64,000 nt of DNA from Oligoflexia bacterium (GTDB lineage Bacteria > Bdellovibrionota > Bacteriovoracia > Bacteriovoracales > Bacteriovoracaceae): the NCBI GenBank assembly GCA_015232355.1, contig JADFZW010000009.1, forward strand, positions 62,001 through 126,000, read 5' to 3'. The translations under genes and the position numbers were made by a program. Positions within the stretch are counted from its first letter, which is position 1, and each line of letters begins with the position of its first letter. Shown piece after piece: positions 34,490-43,041 of the stretch. Under the pieces are notes generated by a model. It was not told where the DNA came from and searched no databases. It was given only the letters and a program-made list of their open reading frames with translations.

Positions 34490-35356
34490 CGTTCCATAGT
34501 TACTCCTGAATGTAGTGTGATAAAAATATATGAGCAATGTCGTAAAATAAAACAACAAAATAAAATTGGATATGTGATTTTAAATAGCGATGTTAAGGTT
34601 GAAAAGCGTGGAGAATTGATTAGTCACTTTGCCGATAATCCTGATTGTCCGATTTTTCTATCTACAGATGCGGGTGGTACTGGTCTTAACCTTCAAATGG
34701 CGGATACAGTAATTAATGTTGAACTTCCTTGGAATCCAGCTAAAATTAATCAAAGAGTTGGTCGTATAAATCGAATTGGACAGAAGGCAAAGAAATTAAC
34801 AGTTATAAATCTTGTAAGAACTAATTGTATTGAATCTCGAATCCAAGATATGTTGGCATTAAAACAATCTCTTTTTGATGCTGTATTGGATGAGAAATTA
34901 GAAATAAGTGAAGTAGATTTTGAGGCCAAGGGATAACCGCAATTTTTACAGCAGATGAGATAGATTATCAGTGAGCTTGATGTTGATCTTTCTTCTGAGG
35001 TTGCCTCTGATGTCACTTCCGAGGTTGCTTCCAAGGTCGCTTCTGATGTTGTTACTGATGCTGAAACTGAAACTGAAACTGATACTGATACTGATACTGA
35101 TACAGCTAGGGATTCTATTTCTAGTAATACAAGCAATACAAGCAATACAAGCAATACAAACAATGCTAATTCTACTTCAACTGCGGGATCAATTTCCACC
35201 GATGATATACAAAATACACTTAACCAAGCAGTTGGGTTTTTAAATGGAATAATGAAAATGGTATCTGGAAAGGAATTGATCTCTAATGAAAATGCTATTA
35301 ACATTAATAAAGAGACTGGAGAAGTAACATTAAAATTTAAGTTACCTTTCGTGTAA
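34490..35356 (+). pseudogene. Remnant of a SNF2-family helicase
   Basis: Only the second RecA-like helicase lobe survives. FLSTDAGGTGLNLQMADTVI (motif V) and PAKINQRVGRINRIGQK (motif VI) are clear. The first lobe, with Walker A and DEAH box, is absent: the frame is closed by stops upstream of 34490 and 34288-34489 shows no helicase sequence. The frame then hits TAA at 34934 and TAG at 34961, yet the same frame continues open to 35356. That downstream part encodes an acidic repeat tail (ETETETDTDTDTDT, SNTSNTSNT) and a conserved-looking end (IQNTLNQAVGFLNGIMKM and INKETGEVTLKFKLPF). The simplest reading is a 5'-deleted gene with two later nonsense mutations. A GTG at 34517 could start a 139-residue fragment. 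Confidence 0.85.
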
Positions 35357-35385
35357 TAATTATTAATTAAAATGAGATATCGATT

Positions 35386-36879
35386 GTGTGCGAATACGAA
35401 TACGAATACGAACACAAAAACGAAAAACAAGACCTGCCTGCAATTGGACATCTATTAAATCAAAAAATAATTAGAGAATTGATAGAGAAATTTGGAAGAG
35501 ATCAAGTTGTAAACATTACAAGAAAAGTAGTCTCTAGCTTACGAGAAGATCTTGATAAAAATGGTAAAGATATAGATTCAGCAGAGTCAAAGGAAAAAAT
35601 TAAGCTAGAAAATATCTATTCACAAATAGTTGATCAAACTAGAAAGTCATATGCTCCATCGATTATAAAAATTCATAATGCCACTGGAATTATTCTTCAT
35701 ACTAACATTGGGAGAGCTCCTCTCGGTGAAAATACTTTAAGAGAACTACAATTGCGGGCATCGGGATATGTTAATTTGGAATTTGATTTAACAGAAGGCA
35801 GTGCTGGTCGAGGTGATCGTCAACAGCACTTAAAAAAATATTTTAAAAACATTGTTGGCGCTGAAGATGTATTGGTTGTAAATAATACCGCCGCCGCTTT
35901 AATATTAATTTTAAAATCATTATCTCACGCAGAATCAGCAGAGGTTATCGTTAGTCGAGGAGAATTAATTGAAATTGGTGGAAGTTTTCGATTACCTGAT
36001 ATTATGAGCAGTAGTGGAATAAAAATGGTTGAGGTGGGAACTACTAATAAAACTCGCCTATCAGATTTTGAACGAGCAATTACAGCAAATACAAAAATTC
36101 TTTTTAAGGCCCACACGAGTAATTATACGATAAAAGGATTTACAGAATCAGTACTAATTGCTGATTTAGTGGCGCTGGCAAAAAAGAAAAATCTTATAAC
36201 AGTATATGATGTTGGTTCTGGATTATTAAGAATTCCAAAAGCATTGGAAAATATATTTAAACAAGCAAATGTTTATGAACCAATAATAAAAGAGATTGTA
36301 GAATGTGGAGTGGATTTAATTACATTTAGTGGAGATAAGTTGTTGGGTGGGCCACAAGCAGGCATTATCTTGGGTAAGCAAGCACTTATTGAAAAATTAG
36401 CAAACGAACCACTGATGCGTGCAATACGCCCGGGAAAATTAGATCTTATTTGCTTAGAAATAGTATTGGCTCAATATTTAAATGATTCTTGGCAGTTGAA
36501 AAATAATCCAGTCTTTAAAATACTCAGTAAAACAAAAGATCAGTTGTTAGAAGAAGCAGAGATGCTCTCACTACTCTTAAAAATAAACAGCACTATAGCT
36601 ATAGTTCCACATGATGGACAGGTTGGTGGAGGAGCTTTACCCGAATTAAAATTACCTGGGTATGCTGTTACATTAGATTTAAAATTAGGTTTGAACAGCT
36701 CGTTGAATGAAGAAATATATAGAGCACTTTTAATGTCACCAACTCCTGTTTTAGGTATTTTAAAATCAGGGAAGCTAATTATTGATCCACGTGCATTGGA
36801 GGAGGGTACAATCCCTGAAGTAGCAAAAATTATTTCACAAACTATTGCTAACATTGTGAAGAACTATGAAAAAAAGTGA
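35386..36879 (+). CDS. selA: L-seryl-tRNA(Sec) selenium transferase SelA
   Basis: PLP enzyme converting Ser-tRNA(Sec) to Sec-tRNA(Sec). Matches SelA throughout: LPAIGHLL near the start, NATGIILHTNIGRAPLG, NNTAAALILIL, SRGELIEIGGSFRLPDIM, VGTTNKTR, KAHTSNYTIKGF and the PLP Lys318 in FSGDKLLGGPQAGIILG. Length of 497 aa is a little long. GTG start at 35386 with a weak ribosome binding site; the first codons are a GAATAC hexamer repeat (EYEYEYE) added before the conserved part, and the exact start is uncertain. selB overlaps its stop by 14 bases, so both are one operon. Together they show selenocysteine use; selC and selD are not in the window. Confidence 0.95.
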   Translation: MCEYEYEYEHKNEKQDLPAIGHLLNQKIIRELIEKFGRDQVVNITRKVVSSLREDLDKNGKDIDSAESKEKIKLENIYSQIVDQTRKSYAPSIIKIHNATGIILHTNIGRAPLGENTLRELQLRASGYVNLEFDLTEGSAGRGDRQQHLKKYFKNIVGAEDVLVVNNTAAALILILKSLSHAESAEVIVSRGELIEIGGSFRLPDIMSSSGIKMVEVGTTNKTRLSDFERAITANTKILFKAHTSNYTIKGFTESVLIADLVALAKKKNLITVYDVGSGLLRIPKALENIFKQANVYEPIIKEIVECGVDLITFSGDKLLGGPQAGIILGKQALIEKLANEPLMRAIRPGKLDLICLEIVLAQYLNDSWQLKNNPVFKILSKTKDQLLEEAEMLSLLLKINSTIAIVPHDGQVGGGALPELKLPGYAVTLDLKLGLNSSLNEEIYRALLMSPTPVLGILKSGKLIIDPRALEEGTIPEVAKIISQTIANIVKNYEKK

Positions 36880-39463
36880 TATAAAAAATAAGAGTGAAAA
36901 TAAAGGTGAGAATAAAGAGGAGAATAAGAATTTCATAATATGTACTGCAGGTCATGTTGATCATGGTAAAACTGCTTTAGTGAAAGCATTAACAGATTTT
37001 GATTGTGATACTCATCCAGAAGAACAATTGAGAGGAATAACGATTAATCCTGGTTTTGCTTTTTTTGACAGAGTTGCAATTATTGATTTACCAGGACATC
37101 ATGATTTTATTCACAACATGCTAGCAGGAGTTTTTGGAGTTGATTTAGGATTGTTGGTCGTTGCCGCTAATGAAGGAGTGAAAGCGCAAACGATTGAACA
37201 TTTGCAGATCTTGAAATTGATAGGAATTAGATCGATATTAATTGTAGTCACAAAAATAGATTTAGTTAGATTAGATGAGCTGGAATTATTAAATAGTCAA
37301 TTGAGAGAATTTTCAGATGCTCTAGATATTGTAAATGTCAGTATTAAAAATAAAGATAGTATAGATAAATTAAAACAAATCATACTTCAATCACTAATCC
37401 CAAATAAGGTTAATAAGGTTAAGAATAAAAAACACTTTCATATGTATATAGACCGTGCTTTTTCCATTAAAGGTCATGGGAGTGTTGTTACGGGTACAAT
37501 TTTATCTGGCACTGTGAGAGTAGGACAGGAGTTGCACTTAATAGCAATTGATAAGAATAATAAAACCATATCAAAAACAGTGCAGGCGAGATATTTAGAA
37601 AATCACTATATTCAAAAACAGCAGATGTATGCAAATCAACGTGTTTCAATAAACATTACAAATTTCCATCCCTCAGAATATGCTAGAGGTATGCTACTTA
37701 CAGATAAAGAAGGAAAGGATGTAGTTGGCACATCTTTAATTGATGTGAGATTGCGCTTTATAAACTTTGTAGATAAAAAAACATTGAGAAATAATTCTTT
37801 GATTACATTTTTTTTCAGAACTCAAAAGGTAGAGGGCAAAATCCGTTTTCTTGAAAAAAATAGCAACACTAACAGCAGTAGCAGTACTAGTAGCAATAGA
37901 GAAGATGAAGAGTGTTGGGCGCAGATAGAATTATTTAAAAAAATAATAATTTTTTTTCAAGATCCATTTATTATTCGTCATGTTTCTGGAACTTGTACTT
38001 TAGGTGGAGGAGTAGTGGTAGATCCATATCCACTACGCCATCTAAAGTATTCATCACGATTAATAGAATTATTAAATAAAAGAGTCTCGGGAAATTTTAT
38101 TGAAGTTGTTGAACATGAAGTAGAAAAGTATATATGGCCACTTTCGATAAATAACTTAGCGAAAATAATGTTTGTAAATCCTTGCGACTTTGACTTTGAT
38201 TTTGATTACGATTTCGACTTCGACTTCAACTTCAAAATCGAAGAGGAGATCAATGTATGCATGTTGAATACAGGAAAAGAGTATTATTTTTTTTCTAAGT
38301 CTCTTCAGAGTAAGTGGCAAAATAAAATCTTATCGTTGCTTGATAGCACGAGTATAGGAATGGATATAGTGGCATTGACGAATGCATTTTCAAGGAACAT
38401 TGAGGCAACGCTGTTATTTCAACCATCAGAAATAAAACGTAACATAGAAAATGCTCTCCCCTGTTTTTTAGAGGAGATGCTAAAATTAAATTTGATTTTC
38501 AAGAGTGTGCTGGCCGTTGGTAATGTTGCTACTTTTATTTCCAATAAATTTTTACCTTCATATTTAGAATCAAAGACAAGAATCTTAAGTATAATAAAGA
38601 AGTGTATAGATAAAGTTGATAGTAAAGTTGTAAGCAAAAGTGAACTTGAAGCAGAACTTACAAAAAGTGCAGGTTTAGATATAAAGGAAGCAAAAATTGC
38701 ATTACAACTTCTTGAGATTTTTGTTAAGGAGGGGGAGTTAATACAATTAGATGATGCTGACAATTACATTCTACCTGAAAGAGTTGATCGTATTCGTAAA
38801 AGATTATTGCAACATCTTTTATTGAAAAAAGAAAATAAAAACAAAGACGGGGTTGGGGTTACCATTGCAGAATTTAGAGATCTAATAAATAGTAATAGAA
38901 AGACCTGTTTACTTTTAATTAATAAATTTGATAGTGAGGGTGTTACTTCACGAGTAGGAGATGAGAGAGTGATTACAGAAAAAGGATTAAAGATCTTAAC
39001 AACGATAGCGACAACGATAATGATCACGATAATAGTGTTGTTACAAACTGCTTTTGCACTTCCTAATCCAAATAATAATTTGGAAGATATAAATGAGAAC
39101 CACAAGATTCAATTTGATCATCCAAAAGATAAAGAGTTGATTTATTTTTGGGCCACATGGTGTGTAAGCTGTAAGGATAAGTTACAAAGTACTTTAATTG
39201 AAATGAATCAAAGAAAAGATTTGGCCGTAATAACTGTTAATATTGATGAAGATATCGATCGGGCCAAGCATTATATAAAGAAAAATAAAATCGCTTTGCC
39301 TGTACTACACGATAAAAGTGGTGAATACATCAAAGATTTGAAAGTAGTGGCCGCCCCTCATTGGGCAATCTATAAGCAAGGAAAAAATAACAAGAAGTGG
39401 ACTTTGTTAATACACGAAGAGGGATTCGATCTAGATAAAATTAACAATTTTTTGCAACCTTAA
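36866..39463 (+). CDS. selB: Selenocysteine-specific elongation factor SelB fused to a TlpA-like thioredoxin domain
   Basis: 865 aa. Residues about 22-705 are SelB: GTPase motifs GHVDHGKT (29-36), RGITINPGF (56-64), DLPGHHD (74-80), TKID (129-132), beta-barrel domains with HMYIDRAFSIKGHGSVVTGT, and C-terminal winged helices ending RKTCLLLINKFDSEGVTSRVGDERVI. In SelB proteins the chain normally ends here. Here it continues in frame through a hydrophobic segment (about 706-733, LTTIATTIMITIIVLLQTAFA) into a 130-residue thioredoxin fold with FWATWCVSC (Cys766, Cys769) and VVAAPHWAIY (cis-Pro region). The junction DNA is a run of ACGATA-type repeats. An internal ATG at 39020 (residue 719) lacks a ribosome binding site. 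Two low-complexity inserts (SSSSTSS and DFDFDFDYDFDFDF) lie within the SelB part. Confidence 0.9.
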   Translation: MKKSDIKNKSENKGENKEENKNFIICTAGHVDHGKTALVKALTDFDCDTHPEEQLRGITINPGFAFFDRVAIIDLPGHHDFIHNMLAGVFGVDLGLLVVAANEGVKAQTIEHLQILKLIGIRSILIVVTKIDLVRLDELELLNSQLREFSDALDIVNVSIKNKDSIDKLKQIILQSLIPNKVNKVKNKKHFHMYIDRAFSIKGHGSVVTGTILSGTVRVGQELHLIAIDKNNKTISKTVQARYLENHYIQKQQMYANQRVSINITNFHPSEYARGMLLTDKEGKDVVGTSLIDVRLRFINFVDKKTLRNNSLITFFFRTQKVEGKIRFLEKNSNTNSSSSTSSNREDEECWAQIELFKKIIIFFQDPFIIRHVSGTCTLGGGVVVDPYPLRHLKYSSRLIELLNKRVSGNFIEVVEHEVEKYIWPLSINNLAKIMFVNPCDFDFDFDYDFDFDFNFKIEEEINVCMLNTGKEYYFFSKSLQSKWQNKILSLLDSTSIGMDIVALTNAFSRNIEATLLFQPSEIKRNIENALPCFLEEMLKLNLIFKSVLAVGNVATFISNKFLPSYLESKTRILSIIKKCIDKVDSKVVSKSELEAELTKSAGLDIKEAKIALQLLEIFVKEGELIQLDDADNYILPERVDRIRKRLLQHLLLKKENKNKDGVGVTIAEFRDLINSNRKTCLLLINKFDSEGVTSRVGDERVITEKGLKILTTIATTIMITIIVLLQTAFALPNPNNNLEDINENHKIQFDHPKDKELIYFWATWCVSCKDKLQSTLIEMNQRKDLAVITVNIDEDIDRAKHYIKKNKIALPVLHDKSGEYIKDLKVVAAPHWAIYKQGKNNKKWTLLIHEEGFDLDKINNFLQP

Positions 39464-40272
39464 TTATAATCTTTAGAGTAGTTAAATCTGGATCCAAATA
39501 TAAATGTGAATCTAAATTTTATAGTTTGCCAAAATGATTTGCATGATGCTTTAAGAAGCTTCCATTTTTTTATAGAGACTTCTCCAGTTTTGCGATTTTG
39601 AGTGGTGATATTGGTTTCAAATATTCTAAATTTCTTTAGGCAAGCGATGCCAGATAAAATAACATTTGGAGCGAAAGTATCTTCTGGAATTAGTTTATAA
39701 TAATCTTTAAATTTTTCAATTCGCATAAGTCGAAATGGAGTGTTAATATCGCTAACACCTTGGCCATAGAAAAACCAGACTGAAATTCTAGAAACAAAAC
39801 TAATAATTTTTCTGGCCAGAGGTCTCTTTGAAGTGGCATCTCCGCTTCTTATCCCAATAAGAAAATCAAAATTGTCTCGCTTATCCCACAACTTTATAAA
39901 ATCTTCAGGAGAGGTTTCATCGTCGGAATCAGTTTGAAAGATCCAAGTGGCCGCGACCGTGGCCGCATCACTGCTGTTACTGCTGTTTTGACCGCAAGAG
40001 CATTCTCTATATCCGAGCAAGATTGTTGGCCCATGGCCACTGTTAATTTTATTATGAATAACTAAATTTATATTGGGATTATTTATTTTTATTAGGTCTA
40101 ATATTTTAGCGGTATTATCTTTTGATCCATCATTATACACATGAATCTCGTAGTTAATTTTTAATTCCTGAAATTTTTGCGCCCATTTTTTTATAACTTC
40201 GCCTACAGCGCCTTCCTCATTGTAAACTGGCATTACCATTTTTAATTCTTTGCTGGCTTTGACCATAACCAT
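39460..40272 (-). CDS. Family 2 glycosyltransferase (polyprenol-phosphate type)
   Basis: 270 aa. GT-A fold: KMVMPVYNEEGAVGEVI at the start, YNDGSKDNT (46-54) for nucleotide binding and QTDSDDE (113-119) as the DxD site; downstream YGQGVSDINTPFRLMR and NITTQNRKTGEVSIKKWKL are typical of dolichol/undecaprenyl-phosphate sugar synthases, with no C-terminal membrane helices apparent. It probably transfers a sugar to undecaprenyl phosphate or another acceptor. AGAGGGGGA precedes the ATG. A repeat-encoded insert (SSNSSDAATVAAT) interrupts the domain after residue 90. The stop overlaps the convergent selB stop by 4 bases. Upstream, TAATATTAAC decamers (40302-40333) fill the leader. Confidence 0.88.
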   Translation of the reverse strand: MVMVKASKELKMVMPVYNEEGAVGEVIKKWAQKFQELKINYEIHVYNDGSKDNTAKILDLIKINNPNINLVIHNKINSGHGPTILLGYRECSCGQNSSNSSDAATVAATWIFQTDSDDETSPEDFIKLWDKRDNFDFLIGIRSGDATSKRPLARKIISFVSRISVWFFYGQGVSDINTPFRLMRIEKFKDYYKLIPEDTFAPNVILSGIACLKKFRIFETNITTQNRKTGEVSIKKWKLLKASCKSFWQTIKFRFTFIFGSRFNYSKDYN

Positions 40273-40301
40273 TTTTCCCCCTCTAGAAAAATTTGTTCCA
40301 T

Positions 40302-40333
40302 TAATATTAACTAATATTAACTAATCTTAACTA
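40302..40333. repeat. Decamer tandem repeat upstream of the glycosyltransferase
   Basis: Three head-to-tail units of TAATATTAAC (third TAATCTTAAC) about 30 bases before the minus-strand start at 40272. The remaining divergent region to 40547 is AT-rich and must hold promoters for both flanking genes; I see no convincing box pair. Confidence 0.8.
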
Positions 40334-40547
40334 CAGCATACTCTGATCTTACTAATTTTTTACAGATCTTTTTTGCGATTATTCAGGTTAGAATCTTTAC
40401 TTTTTTGTTCAATTAGGAATAAACTAATCGATATTATCTTTGTATATGTATTTATGTATAGTTGGTTATGATTAGTTATAATATTCTCGTGCATTACCTT
40501 GCCTAGATTCATGATTCTTCTTTTTTTGCTGTTGGAGGGATTTAGTT

Positions 40548-41963
40548 TTGGATATAAAATTTTTAGAAAAAATTAAGACTAAAGAAACTAAAGTTGGAAT
40601 AGTTGGTTTGGGATATGTTGGTCTTCCTCTCGCTATTGAATTTGCAAAAGCTGGTTATCAAGTTCTTGGAGTTGATATATCAGAATCTAAAATTGAACAA
40701 CTAAAGAGAGGAGAGTCGTATATTCTTGATGTGAAAAGCTGCGATGTTTATGAGTTTGTCATTAACAGAGGAAACTTACAGATATCCTCTAATTATGAAA
40801 TTCTAAAAAATGCTGATACAATAAGTATTACTGTTCCTACTCCACTACGAAAAACCAAAGATCCAGACATCTCTTGTATCGTCTCTGCAATGGATAGTTT
40901 ACTTCCAATTCTTCGTGATCGTGAAAACTATGCGATTATTCTTGAGAGTACAACGTATCCAGGAACAACTCGTGAATTGATTTATGATCGTTTACGTTTA
41001 GAATATAAATATCTTGAGGCAGGTGAAAATATTTTCGTGGCATTCTCTCCGGAGAGAGTTGATCCAGGAAATCCTAAATATCATACCAAGAATACTCCAA
41101 AGGTAATTGGCGGGATAACTAAGAGATGCACAGAGGTAGTTACATCACTTTACTCTAATGTTATCGAAACAATTGTTCCAGTTGGTTCCTCTGAAGAAGC
41201 AGAGATGGTCAAGTTGTTAGAGAACACTTTTAGGGCCGTAAATATAGCTTTGGTGAATGAATTATTATTAATGTGTGATCGAATGGGTATTGATGTTTGG
41301 AGAGTAATAGATGCGGCCAAAACAAAACCATTTGGATTTATGCCTTTTTATCCAGGACCTGGAATTGGTGGCCACTGTATTCCGCTTGACCCACTTTATC
41401 TTTCATGGAAAGCAAAGAGCTATGATTTTTATAATCGCTTTATAGAATTGGCTTCTGACATAAATGGAAACATGCCTCGATTTACAGTTAACAAACTCCA
41501 TCGAATAATGAATGAACACAAAAAGTGTTTGAATGGAGCGAAGGTTTTGTTACTTGGAATGAGTTATAAAAAAGATATTGATGATGTTCGAGAGTCTCCA
41601 GGATTAGAGATATATAAAATTTTGAGAGAAGAATATAAAGCAGATGTTTATTATCATGATCCACATGTGCCGAGTTTTAATTACTATACCAAAGGTGAGG
41701 GCCAAGGCCATGGACATGAGGTTGAGGTAGGTGGTGATTCTGAGTCCTCAAATTTTATTAGCGTTGATTCAATAGAGATTTCTCATAAGATAATTCAAAC
41801 GTTCGATTGCACTGTCTTGCTAGTAGATCATTCGATCTTTGATTACTCTTCTATTGTTGAAAATTCAAAAATTATTCTGGATACCAGAAATGGTCTAGTA
41901 AATAATGGTTTAGCAAATCATATTTCTACTTCTACTTCTACTTCTATATTGAATAAACTCTAG
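40548..41963 (+). CDS. UDP-sugar 6-dehydrogenase (UDP-GlcNAc/UDP-ManNAc type)
   Basis: NAD-dependent oxidation of a UDP-hexosamine to its uronic acid for polysaccharide synthesis. TTG start with GGAGGG upstream. NAD loop VGIVGLGYVGLPLA (16-29), TVPTPLRKTKDPD, ESTTYPGTT, AFSPERVDPGNP, EMVKLLENTFRAVNIALVNE, catalytic Cys277 in GGHCIPLDP, and LGMSYKKDIDDVRESP. The FSPERVDPGN and FYPGPGIGGHCIP blocks resemble the WbpA/WecC group rather than UDP-glucose dehydrogenase; substrate is inferred only from that. An insert GEGQGHGHEVEVGGDS near residue 385 and a C-terminal STSTSTS tail are repeat-encoded. Convergent with the next gene, 13 bases apart. Confidence 0.92.
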   Translation: MDIKFLEKIKTKETKVGIVGLGYVGLPLAIEFAKAGYQVLGVDISESKIEQLKRGESYILDVKSCDVYEFVINRGNLQISSNYEILKNADTISITVPTPLRKTKDPDISCIVSAMDSLLPILRDRENYAIILESTTYPGTTRELIYDRLRLEYKYLEAGENIFVAFSPERVDPGNPKYHTKNTPKVIGGITKRCTEVVTSLYSNVIETIVPVGSSEEAEMVKLLENTFRAVNIALVNELLLMCDRMGIDVWRVIDAAKTKPFGFMPFYPGPGIGGHCIPLDPLYLSWKAKSYDFYNRFIELASDINGNMPRFTVNKLHRIMNEHKKCLNGAKVLLLGMSYKKDIDDVRESPGLEIYKILREEYKADVYYHDPHVPSFNYYTKGEGQGHGHEVEVGGDSESSNFISVDSIEISHKIIQTFDCTVLLVDHSIFDYSSIVENSKIILDTRNGLVNNGLANHISTSTSTSILNKL

Positions 41964-41976
41964 TTAACCTTTAGTA

Positions 41977-43035
41977 TTAGGTCGGGCGGGCGATACAAAT
42001 AATATTAGGAGCAAGATGACCGATGCTTCCTCCTCGTATTAAGCGTTCAATTTTAGATGCGTGATATAGGGATGTTCGTCCGATTTGTCCTTTCCAATCA
42101 AGAAAGAAGGGTTGTTTGTATTGGTAATATTGTCCAACATATTTATGCCACATTGGTATCTGAACAGGTAGAGCAATTTTTGTTTCTAGGATTTTAAAGT
42201 TGTTTTTTCTTAACATCTTCGTGAGTGTTTTATCTGTATAGTGGCAAACATGTTCATAAGCATCGAAGTCATCGGAAGTAGCATCACTACCACTTCCACC
42301 TCTTCCTAGTAATTTTTTTCTTACATTGTATTTAAAAACATTATATTTACCATTTGGAACTTTAATAAATAAGATTCCATCTTTTTTCATTATTCGATGA
42401 ACTTCTTGTAATAATTCATTTGGATTGACTATATGTTCGAAGACATCAGTCATAGTAACTATATCATAATGAAGCGTTGGTAGTTTTGCATCTTCAAGAA
42501 AACTATTAATGATATTTAATCCCCACCATTCTTGGGCCAGGTTGCTTAAACTCTTTGATGGTTCAACTCCTGTTAAATTCCATTTTCTATTTCGTGCAAG
42601 TCTTAGAAAACTTCCAGTGTTTGTACCAATATCAAGAAATTCAGCAGGGTTTTGGTCTGGTTTATATTTTGCGATCGTATTCAAATCTTCAAGATAATTG
42701 CGGTCTCGGTGATGTTCTTTTTTACCATCAATAATTAATCTAAACTCTTCGAGGTAATCTTTTTCCTTTCCGTGGTAGACAGCATCTGGATTTGTGAGAC
42801 GTGGATTAATTCTAATCAAAGAGCATTTCTTACATTTAACAACGCCAAGTGCTCCTCGTTCTGTTTTTAACAGTTGATCATGATGTTTAGATGATGATTC
42901 ATCTTTGCATAATGGGCAACTCCAAGTTGATGTATCACTCATGTGATAAGTATCTTTTTGTAGTCCACCTCGTTTATACTGTAATGTATCTTTTTCTAAA
43001 TTATTTTTATTCATATCTGTATTCTCCATCTTCAC
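41977..43035 (-). CDS. Class I SAM methyltransferase with N-terminal zinc motif
   Basis: 352 aa. A two-CxxC zinc site at the N terminus (Cys40/43 in WSCPLC and Cys68/71 in VKCKKC) is followed by ISN-type methyltransferase core: FLDIGTNTGSF (133-143) as the SAM loop, MTDVFEHIVNPNELLQEVHRIM and GILFIKVPNG. This architecture is common in sugar or small-molecule methyltransferases of polysaccharide and natural-product clusters (Methyltransf_23 type). The last gene of the ten-gene minus-strand block. It follows the glycosyltransferase at 43042 by 6 bases. A short Gly/Ser/Asp insert (GGSGSDATSDD) lies in the second half. Confidence 0.85.
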   Translation of the reverse strand: MKMENTDMNKNNLEKDTLQYKRGGLQKDTYHMSDTSTWSCPLCKDESSSKHHDQLLKTERGALGVVKCKKCSLIRINPRLTNPDAVYHGKEKDYLEEFRLIIDGKKEHHRDRNYLEDLNTIAKYKPDQNPAEFLDIGTNTGSFLRLARNRKWNLTGVEPSKSLSNLAQEWWGLNIINSFLEDAKLPTLHYDIVTMTDVFEHIVNPNELLQEVHRIMKKDGILFIKVPNGKYNVFKYNVRKKLLGRGGSGSDATSDDFDAYEHVCHYTDKTLTKMLRKNNFKILETKIALPVQIPMWHKYVGQYYQYKQPFFLDWKGQIGRTSLYHASKIERLIRGGSIGHLAPNIICIARPT

Positions 43036-43041
43036 ATCGAT

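Noticed and set aside
34934-34963. Recoding of the two stops in the helicase frame, given nearby selA-selB
   Set aside because: The stops are TAA and TAG, not TGA, no SECIS-like hairpin is evident, and the 5' half of the gene is missing anyway.
34750-35451. 233-codon minus-strand frame with VFVFVFVF and VSVSVSVS runs
   Set aside because: Reverse complement of the helicase-tail and SelA repeats; the plus-strand reading gives recognisable helicase motifs.
39020-39463. Separate thioredoxin gene starting at ATG 39020
   Set aside because: Not adopted as a feature because no ribosome binding site precedes it and the hydrophobic segment would lose its N-terminal part; kept as an alternative in the selB entry.
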